The notes under the pieces are model-generated. The model was given only the letters and a program-made list of their open reading frames with translations, had not been told where the DNA came from and made no database searches. Shown here in pieces: positions 1 to 5,873 of a stretch of DNA of 6,503 nucleotides (its first letter is position 1; the number at the start of each line of letters is the position of its first letter). Origin of the DNA: Clostridia bacterium (GTDB taxonomy: Bacteria > Bacillota > Clostridia > Oscillospirales > CAG-272); assembly GCA_017457465.1 (NCBI GenBank), contig JAFTHJ010000021.1, forward strand, positions 1-6,503. The letters are read 5' to 3'. A program made the position numbers and the translations under genes.

Positions 1-232
1 TGCTCGAAATACCGTCTTCATCAAAGCTTACGACAGACTTGTATGCGTATGTAGCCTCGCCGTTGATGTTCTCGGGAAGATAGGAAGGCTCTTGGGTATT
101 GGGGTCTATTGTTGTCTCGAGTGTGCTGGATTCGTCACCTGTGCCGTCACCGCCGTCGATAGCGCCTATTGCCGCTGTCATAAGTGCGAGTATGAACAGC
201 AATGATAATGTTATAGCCAATATTTTTTTCAT
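1..232 (-). CDS. Exported protein of unknown function, N-terminal part only
   Basis: The first 77 codons of a protein that continues past the left edge. It starts at an ATG at 232 with a strong AAGGAGG ribosome site at 245-239, six bases upstream. Residues 1-3 (MKK) and a hydrophobic stretch at about 4-24 (ILAITLSLLFILALMTAA) form a signal peptide. There is no lipobox cysteine, so cleavage by signal peptidase I near AIGA is more likely than lipidation. Residues 25-50 are a Gly/Asp/Ser/Thr-rich linker, typical of the segment between a signal peptide and an extracellular domain in clostridial surface proteins. The visible folded part (about 51-77, with AYKSVVSFDEDGIS) is too short to assign. 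It lies 52 bases after the solute-binding protein gene with no terminator between, so it is probably in the same operon, perhaps as a secreted partner for substrate binding or breakdown. That role is inference only. Confidence 0.8.
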   Translation of the reverse strand, partial: MKKILAITLSLLFILALMTAAIGAIDGGDGTGDESSTLETTIDPNTQEPSYLPENINGEATYAYKSVVSFDEDGISS

Positions 233-284
233 AATAATCCTCCTTTTAACCGTTGTTATTTATAATAATGAAGAAAACTGTATT

Positions 285-1793
285 TTAGTCAACAATTCCG
301 AATGCTTCTTCAAGGTCGTCTATCGCGTTGTTGTATTTAGTTTCATTTCCGTTCCACTTACTTCCAAATACGCCGCTCAACTTTGCAGTGATAAGCTCAC
401 GCATGATAAGACCTATCTTGTTAACAGACTTGGAGTATATCCAACCTGTGTCTATCTTTACGTTGTCAATAACGATGTCAAGCATCTGACCTGAAGTTGT
501 GTCGCTCTGGTACTTAACCTTGAGCGCAACCTCGAACTGGTTGTAACGGCACTCGTCACTCTCGGAGAAGAAGCACTCAAAGGTAGCTCCTACCATTTCA
601 AGTCTGTTCTCCGCAACTCCCGCGGAAACTCCGTATACCGAGAAAAGGTCGTGGCAGTATGAATAATACTGGTCCTGATTGGTATCCCATTTAGGCATAG
701 GAATGATTCCGTATTCAGCTTCCATATTTCTCATATTAGCGTCCTCGCAGGCTGCCATTCTGAGTGTTGTGAAGAGCGCCTGATTATTTGCGAACATCTT
801 TGCCTGAGTTGCAAACTCTCCGTCATCCGACTCGTGAGGTGCGCAGTATACATCAGGGTTGGTGTAAACAAGGTCGTAGATAAGGTTATATGTAGAGGAA
901 GCCTTATCAACATCACAGTCGAGGAAGAGCTTACCGTCAACGTCCATCGAAATGATGGAGAGGTCGAATGAGCTCCAGTAGGGGTCGATAGCGGTAACGG
1001 GGTTCATAACGAGTCCGTACGCGTCGCCCTCGTCCTTAACATCGGTCTCTGTTCCGATATCGTCATAGAGTCCCGCGATAAGCTCCTTCTGGTATGCTAT
1101 CGTCCAGTTTCCGTCAAGAACGGTCTGGTAAAGGTCGGGAATCTTATTGTCGGCTGCAAGTTGCTTATTAAAGAATGTTACAAACGCGAACTTGATAAAG
1201 GTGATAGACGCGTCGCCCGTAGTTGTGTAGAGCTTGTTGTTTATCGTGCCCTTGAAATTGTAGTTCTGCGAGTAGTAAGTCTTTGTGAGGTCAATGTTCG
1301 GAACGTCGTAAAGGTTATAAAGGAAGCCCTCGGACGCAACGCCCATTGTGTGATACATATTGTTGATAGCGATATCGTAAAGTCCCGTTCCCGTCGTAAC
1401 GTCCATCTTGACCTGCTCGGTAACACGGGCATAAGCATCTTCACCCGTCTTTCCGCCATCATCAAGCCGTGTGTTGATGATATTGACGCCAAGTCGACGC
1501 TCAACGTCCTTTTCACGGTTGTATACCGCTTCGTTGACGATATCGTCGGTGTTGTCGGCTTCAACCATTACTTCGTTCTTATACCAGTCGTGCGCTCTGG
1601 ATACAAAGTTAACGTCAGCCCCCTTGTAGTTAAGATCTGTGGGAAGGTCATCACGGAAGGTCTCGCCCTCAACGGTCGAAACGGTGGTTTCCTCTCCCCC
1701 CTCCTCCTCGACCTTCTTACATGCGAGGCACAAGGGCATCAGCATCAGAAAGACGAGAAGAATTGCCGTAATTTTGAAAAATCTGCTCTTCAA
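285..1793 (-). CDS. Extracellular solute-binding lipoprotein of a sugar ABC importer (family 1 type)
   Basis: A 502-residue predicted lipoprotein that would be anchored outside the membrane and capture a solute, most likely an oligosaccharide, for an ABC importer. Residues 2-7 are basic, 8-24 form the hydrophobic signal core, and LCLAC places the lipidated cysteine at 25; the -3 position is Cys rather than the usual Leu. An acidic Glu/Gly/Thr linker (about 26-45) precedes a binding domain of about 450 residues, a normal size for clostridial family 1 binding proteins. Aromatic-rich segments such as DPYWSSFD and the C-terminal SKWNGNETKYNNAID helix fit this group. The start is TTG at 1793, since no in-frame ATG lies nearby. 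AGGAGA at 1810-1805 serves it with a long 11-base spacer. The permeases are not in the window. Assignment as a binding protein is firm; the sugar specificity is inferred only from the ROK and GH2 neighbours. Confidence 0.92.
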   Translation of the reverse strand: MKSRFFKITAILLVFLMLMPLCLACKKVEEEGGEETTVSTVEGETFRDDLPTDLNYKGADVNFVSRAHDWYKNEVMVEADNTDDIVNEAVYNREKDVERRLGVNIINTRLDDGGKTGEDAYARVTEQVKMDVTTGTGLYDIAINNMYHTMGVASEGFLYNLYDVPNIDLTKTYYSQNYNFKGTINNKLYTTTGDASITFIKFAFVTFFNKQLAADNKIPDLYQTVLDGNWTIAYQKELIAGLYDDIGTETDVKDEGDAYGLVMNPVTAIDPYWSSFDLSIISMDVDGKLFLDCDVDKASSTYNLIYDLVYTNPDVYCAPHESDDGEFATQAKMFANNQALFTTLRMAACEDANMRNMEAEYGIIPMPKWDTNQDQYYSYCHDLFSVYGVSAGVAENRLEMVGATFECFFSESDECRYNQFEVALKVKYQSDTTSGQMLDIVIDNVKIDTGWIYSKSVNKIGLIMRELITAKLSGVFGSKWNGNETKYNNAIDDLEEAFGIVD

Positions 1794-1810
1794 AATTCCA
1801 TCACTCTCCT
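1790..1810 (-). promoter_or_regulatory. Ribosome site with a three-codon ORF overlapping the TTG start
   Basis: On the minus strand AGGAGA (1810-1805) is followed after a short gap by ATG GAA TTT TGA (1801-1790). The stop of this Met-Glu-Phe minigene overlaps the TTG start (1793-1791) of the solute-binding protein in another frame. The ATG is better spaced from the ribosome site than the TTG. This could be translational coupling. Alternatively, a length change in the run of four T's may separate ATG from the main frame: one extra T would give an in-frame start reading MEFLKSRFF. Confidence 0.45.
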
Positions 1811-1846
1811 TTTTTTAGTTTTGTATGTAACGCTACCAATGAATTC

Positions 1847-1867
1847 CAATTGTATCAACAATTGATA
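1847..1867. promoter_or_regulatory. Dyad in the solute-binding protein leader, possible operator
   Basis: TATCAA-CAA-TTGATA (1853-1867) is a perfect inverted repeat with six-base arms. It overlaps two CAATTG palindromes at 1847-1852 and 1859-1864 that together make an 18-base near-palindrome. It lies about 40-60 bases downstream of the predicted start of the minus-strand transcript, where a bound repressor could block elongation. The ROK protein encoded next door is the obvious candidate ligand, but no binding evidence is visible. Confidence 0.35.
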
Positions 1868-1914
1868 TTATTAAGGCGTTAAAAACGGACGAATAACTAA
1901 CAGTCCTCGCCTAC

Positions 1915-1943
1915 ATTATATCACATATGCAAATCAAACACAA
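1915..1943 (-). promoter_or_regulatory. SigA-type promoter for the solute-binding protein unit
   Basis: On the minus strand there is a perfect -10 TATAAT (1920-1915) with an extended TG-A just upstream, and TTGTGT as -35 (1943-1938) at 17 bases. Transcription would start near 1908, giving a leader of about 115 bases before the TTG start. The extended -10 compensates for the weak -35. The sequence ATGTGATATAAT (1926-1915) recurs exactly at the right end of the window. Confidence 0.6.
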
Positions 1944-1959
1944 GAAGATTTTCGTTTTT

Positions 1960-2088
1960 CGGATTTTTTTGGAGCATTTCACAATTTTCAAGTTGTTTTT
2001 TGGGAAAAGTCGTTCGTGCAAATTCAACTATTATATCAAAACAAGCTTCCAAAACCCACAAATGATGAATTTGCAAAAGAAAAATCCG
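1960..2088. repeat. Nested inverted repeats in the divergent control region
   Basis: Two perfect nine-base inverted repeats are nested: CGGATTTTT (1960-1968) with AAAAATCCG (2080-2088), and TGCAAATTC (2017-2025) with GAATTTGCA (2067-2075). A third partial copy, TGCAAATC, sits at 1928-1935 inside the spacer of the minus-strand promoter. Apart from these and the promoters and dyads listed separately, I see no gene between 1794 and 2192. The repeats may be paired operator half-sites for looping, but in DNA this AT-rich some arise by chance. Confidence 0.35.
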
Positions 2089-2094
2089 TGTTTT

Positions 2095-2121
2095 TGATAA
2101 AAAATATTGACAATTTTATCA
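2095..2121. promoter_or_regulatory. Dyad centred on the ROK -35 box, possible autoregulatory operator
   Basis: TGATAAAA (2095-2102) and TTTTATCA (2114-2121) are perfect eight-base inverted arms with an 11-base centre containing the TTGACA -35 box. A dimeric helix-turn-helix protein bound here would cover the promoter. Size and spacing suit ROK repressors such as NagC/Mlc/XylR, which bind AT-rich dyads of 20 bases or more. The link to this ROK protein is inference. Confidence 0.45.
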
Positions 2122-2135
2122 TTATGTGATATATT
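2107..2135 (+). promoter_or_regulatory. Strong SigA promoter for the ROK-GH2 unit
   Basis: A perfect TTGACA -35 (2107-2112), a 17-base spacer and TATATT -10 (2130-2135) with an extended TG at 2127-2128. Transcription should begin near 2142. That leaves only about six bases before an upstream ATG at 2148, but about 50 before the ATG at 2193, supporting the latter as the ROK start. Confidence 0.8.
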
Positions 2136-2150
2136 TCTTTATGGAATATG

Positions 2151-2165
2151 AGCACAAAAAGTGCT
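2151..2165 (+). promoter_or_regulatory. Palindrome in the ROK leader
   Basis: AGCAC-AAAAA-GTGCT is a perfect 15-base palindrome just downstream of the predicted transcription start. As DNA it is well placed as an operator. As RNA it would form a five-pair 5' hairpin ahead of the ribosome site. Which applies cannot be told from sequence. Confidence 0.4.
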
Positions 2166-2179
2166 AAAATACCGATTCC

Positions 2180-2192
2180 AGAGGTGGATTTT
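2180..2192 (+). promoter_or_regulatory. Ribosome-binding site deciding the ROK start
   Basis: AGAGGTGG (2180-2187) lies five to six bases before the ATG at 2193. The in-frame ATG at 2148 has no such site and sits almost on the transcription start, so the 15 extra residues it would add are probably not translated. Confidence 0.75.
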
Positions 2193-3368
2193 ATGACAAA
2201 AAGGATAATTACTACCGCATCCATACGACAGAACAATCTGCACACCGTAATTCTTGCCATTCACAAGTACGGACCTATGTCAAAAAGAGATATTCAGGCC
2301 AAAACAATGTTGAGCTGGGGTTCTGTATGCACAATGGTAGAGGAGCTTGAGAAGCTTGGACTTATAGTTCCCTCGGGAAAATCGACGGGAAGTGTCGGAC
2401 GCCGAGCCGTTTATTACGCTCTGAACACCAAAATCAACCATATTATAGGCATCGACCTCAACATTATGGGTATCACGGCTGTTCTTACCGACCTTCGTTA
2501 CGGTATCCTCAAGCAGACCTTCCACCCTCTTAATATACTGACTTACAATAATGTAATCGAAACACTTTTCTCCGCCATATCCGAGCTGATTGATTTCGAC
2601 GAAAAAGGCAATGTCATCGGAATAGGCGTCGCGGTTCAAGGTCAGGTCGACACCGAGCACGGAATCTCGCTTAAGCTCCCGCAGGTAAGCGAATGGAAGG
2701 ATGTCCGCCTTACCGAGCTGATTGAAAAGAAATTTGATATAAAAACATTTATTATGCACGACCCCGACTGTATTATGGTTGCCGAGAAAATGCTTGAGCT
2801 TCAGAACGTCCCCGACGCCAACAATATTGCCCTGCTCCGTCTTGACAAGGGTATCGGTCTTTCCCTTTCAATCGACGGCGTGATAAGCACGGGCGGATAT
2901 ATCAGTGAGCTTGGTCACATATGTGTCAACAGTGACGGCCCCTTATGTATGTGCGGCAACCGCGGATGCTTAAAAACCTATGCCTCGGTCGACGGAATAC
3001 TGCGGAGATATTACGAGCTTTCGGGCTCTCCCTACGACCCCAACGTGGATTTCAAGGCTCTCGCTCTGATGGCTGTTGAGGGCAATGAGATATGTCTTTC
3101 GATTTTTGACGATATGAGCAAATACCTCGGTATCGCCTTAAGCACACTTGTCAATATTCTTCCTATAGATACAATAGTTCTTTACGGAACTATGATTCAG
3201 GTCAAGGACCTTTTCGGAGACAAGATGCTTGAATATATGAGCCAACACATATTCTACAGAGTTAATCCCGTCACCGTTCGCTATTCCGAGCTCGACCTGA
3301 ACGCTCCCGCTCTCGGCGCGGCTCTCGCGGTTTCGGATATCGTTATTAACTCTATGGATTTTGAGTAA
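2193..3368 (+). CDS. ROK-family transcriptional regulator (NagC/XylR/Mlc type)
   Basis: A 391-residue DNA-binding repressor with a sugar-kinase-like sensor domain, usual ROK regulator length. Residues about 13-60 form a winged helix-turn-helix (MSKRDIQAKTMLSWGSVCTM, then ELEKLGLIV), followed by the GRRAVYYALN wing. The ROK domain starts at HIIGIDLN (about 83-90). GVAVQGQVD (145-153) is the usual sugar/phosphate loop and HDPD (189-192) replaces the NDAN sugar motif. SELGH (238-242) with CMCGNRGC (252-259) forms the zinc site, with predicted ligands H242, C252, C254 and C259. The usual Glu after CL is Lys261. The altered kinase motifs fit a sensor rather than an active kinase. It is divergent from the solute-binding protein gene and 57 bases upstream of the GH2 gene, so it probably represses both units and is released by a sugar. 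The effector sugar is unknown. Confidence 0.93.
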   Translation: MTKRIITTASIRQNNLHTVILAIHKYGPMSKRDIQAKTMLSWGSVCTMVEELEKLGLIVPSGKSTGSVGRRAVYYALNTKINHIIGIDLNIMGITAVLTDLRYGILKQTFHPLNILTYNNVIETLFSAISELIDFDEKGNVIGIGVAVQGQVDTEHGISLKLPQVSEWKDVRLTELIEKKFDIKTFIMHDPDCIMVAEKMLELQNVPDANNIALLRLDKGIGLSLSIDGVISTGGYISELGHICVNSDGPLCMCGNRGCLKTYASVDGILRRYYELSGSPYDPNVDFKALALMAVEGNEICLSIFDDMSKYLGIALSTLVNILPIDTIVLYGTMIQVKDLFGDKMLEYMSQHIFYRVNPVTVRYSELDLNAPALGAALAVSDIVINSMDFE

Positions 3369-3370
3369 TA

Positions 3371-3408
3371 CCAACGCTGCGTTGGATTATTAATAAAAAG
3401 CTTTTATT
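3371..3408 (+). promoter_or_regulatory. Two consecutive palindromes between the ROK and GH2 genes
   Basis: CCAACGC-T-GCGTTGG (3371-3385) is a perfect 15-base palindrome. AATAAAA-AGC-TTTTATT (3392-3408) is a second perfect hairpin with seven-pair arms. Neither is followed by a T-run outside its own stem, so a normal terminator is unlikely. The first could be an operator or an mRNA processing or stability hairpin setting GH2 expression relative to the regulator. The second sits just before the GH2 ribosome site. Confidence 0.45.
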
Positions 3409-3425
3409 TTAACGGAGGAAAGGCT

Positions 3426-5666
3426 ATGAAGCAAAATCAATTCAGGGAAAGAATCGACCTCGGTGGCACTTGGAAATTCCGCATAAACGGCGGAGATTAC
3501 ACCACTCGTACTGTCCCCGGCTCATACTTCTGTTCGGGCAAATCCGAATATCTGAAGGAGTTCAGGTTATCCGTTCCCGCGAAAAAGAGAGTTATTCTCA
3601 CCACAGAGGGTATCAACTACAAGGGCGACCTTTACATAAACGGACATTTCCTTGGCTCTACTCTCCCCTACTGTCATTATTCCTACGATATTACCGAGTA
3701 CCTCGAGGAAAACAACTCACTTCAGGTATTCGTTGAGGATATTACCGCGCCTTACGGTCCCGTTGACGGCTGGTGCTGCTACGGAGGCATAATCCGCGCG
3801 ATATATCTTGAGATATGCCCCGAGACATTTATATCCGAGATATGGTTCAGACAGTCTCTCACCGATAACTTCACAAAGGCTGATGCCTCGGTTGAGCTGA
3901 CCTGTGACGGCGCACTTGACGGTATCACGGCGCGCGTTGAGCTTTCGGAGGGCGGTGCCCTTCTCTCCTCCGCCGACGGAGACGCGGAAAAGCTCACATT
4001 CTCGCTTGATAACCCCAAGCTCTGGACACCGAAAACCCCGAATCTCTACGACCTGAAGGTGCTTCTCTCCAAGGGCGGAGAGTTTATAGATGAATACACG
4101 ATGAAGGTCGGCTTCAGAGAGCTGAAAATGGACAACAAAAAATTCTATCTTAACGGCGAACCCTTCTTCTTCGTCGGTATCTGCCGTCACGACCTCGGCT
4201 CTCTTGAGCAGGGACAGACGCTTCCCGATGCCGATATTGAGCGCGACCTGCGAATGATAAAGGAGCTTGGCGCGAACTTTGTAAGACTCGTTCACTACCC
4301 TCACGACAAGAGAGTCGTTGAGATGGCAGACCGCCTTGGACTCTTCATAAGCGAGGAGTCGGGACTTTGGTGGTCGGATATGAGCAATCCCGCTATCACC
4401 GAAGGCGCTATCGAGGTGCTTTCAAGAACCATTCACCGTGACCGTAGCCACGCCTCGGTCGCTTTCTGGATGAGCTTCAACGAGTGTATCTTCACGCAGG
4501 AATTTCTCAACGCGTCGGTCGAAACGACGCGCCGTCTCGACCCCGACAGATACGTTTCGGGCGCTAACTGTATGTGCGCCGAGATGACAATTGAGATGTT
4601 CGACAAGGCGAATATAGACTTCTATACATTCCATCCCTATGGCCCCGGCGTATATCACGTCACAAGAGGCTCTCAAAACAAGACGCCTGGTCCCCAGACG
4701 CTTGACAACGTGTTTAAGGTATTTTCAAGCAAACCCTTGATAATCTCGGAATGGGGCGGTTGGCACGTTACCGACAACCCCGCCTGCTTCACAAAGTTCT
4801 GCAACAAGATGAAGGCGGCGCGCGACAAGGATATGCTCGCGGGTATGTTCTATTGGGCGTTTGCAGATATGTATGAGTTTAACCGCGATTCCGACTGCTG
4901 TGTTGACGGTATTCAGAACGAGGGACTCGTTACCGTTGACCGTAAGCCGAAGATAAACTATTACGCATATCAGAAATTTATAAGAGAGCTTGACACCAAG
5001 CCCGTACCGCCCTCTGAAATGATAATTCACGCCACGGCGGCTACAGGTGTTCTCGATTCGGAGGCTATCACGCTCGAATATCCCGACTGTGACGAGCAAA
5101 AGGAGGCTTGGAAACTCGCAACCGAGGATTCCAAGGCAAGTCGCGGAATATTCTATCACCGCAAATACCGCAGAATCGCAAAGGGACCAAGACTCCCCGA
5201 GAGTGCCACAAACGTAGGAAGCCTCAAGTTCAATTCGCTTAAGAAGCCGATAGTCATCAGCGAAAACTTCCCCTCATACACGGTAAATACCGACCTTAAG
5301 GGAGACAAGCTGGTCGTTCTCGGAAACGCGCTTTACTGTCTCGGTCAGCCTATTTACGGAGAGTTTGGCGAGGTTTGCGCGAATATGACCTTGAAATACG
5401 CCGACGGAACAGAGCAGATAATTCCTCTGCGAAACGGTATTGAGCTTCTCACTGTCGTTACAACATACGCGGCATCGGTCATCAATCCTATGTCCCCCGC
5501 GCTTACGAACGCGGTCACTTTCTCCTACGACAAAAACTATGAGAACTACAGAATCTACACGCTTTCGGTAGACCTCAAGAAGGATACCGCGCTCACAAGT
5601 GTGACTATCGACAGCGCAATGCCCGAGAGAGCTTTGCTGCTTTACGGTATGTCTGTCGTTAAATAA
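3426..5666 (+). CDS. Glycoside hydrolase family 2 enzyme, cytoplasmic, substrate unknown
   Basis: A 746-residue GH2 enzyme; the family cleaves beta-linked glycosides with retention. The domains run in GH2 order: jelly-roll sugar-binding domain (about 8-130, GGTWKFRINGG and LYINGHFLG), Ig-like sandwich (about 135-235, LWTPKTPNLYDL), TIM barrel (about 237-525) and an extra C-terminal beta-rich domain (about 530-746). The acid/base is E353 in WMSFNE and the nucleophile E442 in IISEWGG; their 89-residue spacing is normal. RLVHYPHD and FYWAFAD are family motifs. Where beta-glucuronidases carry N-x-K, this protein has Q497-N498-E499 before GLVTVDRKPK, so glucuronidase activity is unlikely; galactosidase-like or other activity remains open. 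There is no signal peptide, so it should act on imported substrate. GGAGG at 3414-3418 is seven bases before the ATG. It is cotranscribed with ROK and followed by a strong terminator. Confidence 0.94.
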   Translation: MKQNQFRERIDLGGTWKFRINGGDYTTRTVPGSYFCSGKSEYLKEFRLSVPAKKRVILTTEGINYKGDLYINGHFLGSTLPYCHYSYDITEYLEENNSLQVFVEDITAPYGPVDGWCCYGGIIRAIYLEICPETFISEIWFRQSLTDNFTKADASVELTCDGALDGITARVELSEGGALLSSADGDAEKLTFSLDNPKLWTPKTPNLYDLKVLLSKGGEFIDEYTMKVGFRELKMDNKKFYLNGEPFFFVGICRHDLGSLEQGQTLPDADIERDLRMIKELGANFVRLVHYPHDKRVVEMADRLGLFISEESGLWWSDMSNPAITEGAIEVLSRTIHRDRSHASVAFWMSFNECIFTQEFLNASVETTRRLDPDRYVSGANCMCAEMTIEMFDKANIDFYTFHPYGPGVYHVTRGSQNKTPGPQTLDNVFKVFSSKPLIISEWGGWHVTDNPACFTKFCNKMKAARDKDMLAGMFYWAFADMYEFNRDSDCCVDGIQNEGLVTVDRKPKINYYAYQKFIRELDTKPVPPSEMIIHATAATGVLDSEAITLEYPDCDEQKEAWKLATEDSKASRGIFYHRKYRRIAKGPRLPESATNVGSLKFNSLKKPIVISENFPSYTVNTDLKGDKLVVLGNALYCLGQPIYGEFGEVCANMTLKYADGTEQIIPLRNGIELLTVVTTYAASVINPMSPALTNAVTFSYDKNYENYRIYTLSVDLKKDTALTSVTIDSAMPERALLLYGMSVVK

Positions 5667-5679
5667 TCACAAAAAATCG

Positions 5680-5715
5680 GGTGTCTCACTTAATTGTGAG
5701 ACACCTCTTTTCTTT
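5680..5715. terminator. Bidirectional intrinsic terminator after GH2
   Basis: GGTGTCTCAC (5680-5689) and GTGAGACACC (5696-5705) form a perfect ten-pair stem with a six-base loop. On the plus strand it is followed by TCTTTTCTTT (5706-5715), ending the GH2 transcript 14 bases after its stop. Read on the minus strand, the same stem is followed by CGATTTTTT (5679-5671), so it can also stop transcripts arriving from the right. Confidence 0.92.
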
Positions 5716-5717
5716 AT

Positions 5718-5777
5718 AACAAAAAGCAAAAAGAAATAACCCTTGATTGCACATCCGCACAACCAAGGGTTATTTCT
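5718..5777 (-). terminator. Intrinsic terminator for a minus-strand transcript
   Basis: Perfect 14-base inverted arms at 5764-5777 and 5732-5745 (core CAAGGGTTATTTCT), extended inward by three more pairs after one mismatch. On the minus strand the stem runs straight into TTTT-GC-TTTTT (5731-5721). No comparable T-run follows on the plus strand, so this terminator points left. It has no protein gene to serve: its source must be a transcript starting in the apparently gene-free region to its right. Confidence 0.85.
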
Positions 5778-5873
5778 GTTCACTCTTGATATCTAACATC
5801 TTTTGTTATCCTCTCTTTCTTCGTCTACCTTTCGCTATCTCTCAACCCATCTTAAAACACAATCAACTTTTAT

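Noticed and set aside
99..1865. Long plus-strand ORFs at 99-494 and 1161-1865
   Set aside because: They are antisense shadows of the exported protein and solute-binding protein genes, lacking ribosome sites and domain features.
2148..2192. Upstream ATG at 2148 as the ROK start, adding 15 residues
   Set aside because: It lies about six bases after the predicted transcription start with no ribosome site, and overlaps a palindrome; the ATG at 2193 has AGAGGTGG at proper spacing and gives a normal ROK N-terminus.
3382..3410. Separate promoter for GH2 (TTGGAT, 17 bases, TATTTT)
   Set aside because: Transcription would start within the ribosome-binding site, and both boxes overlap hairpins; cotranscription with ROK is simpler.
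2280..5159. Minus-strand ORFs of 78-195 codons opposite the ROK and GH2 genes
   Set aside because: The coding strand carries full family motifs throughout; the antisense frames show no initiation signals or recognisable domains.
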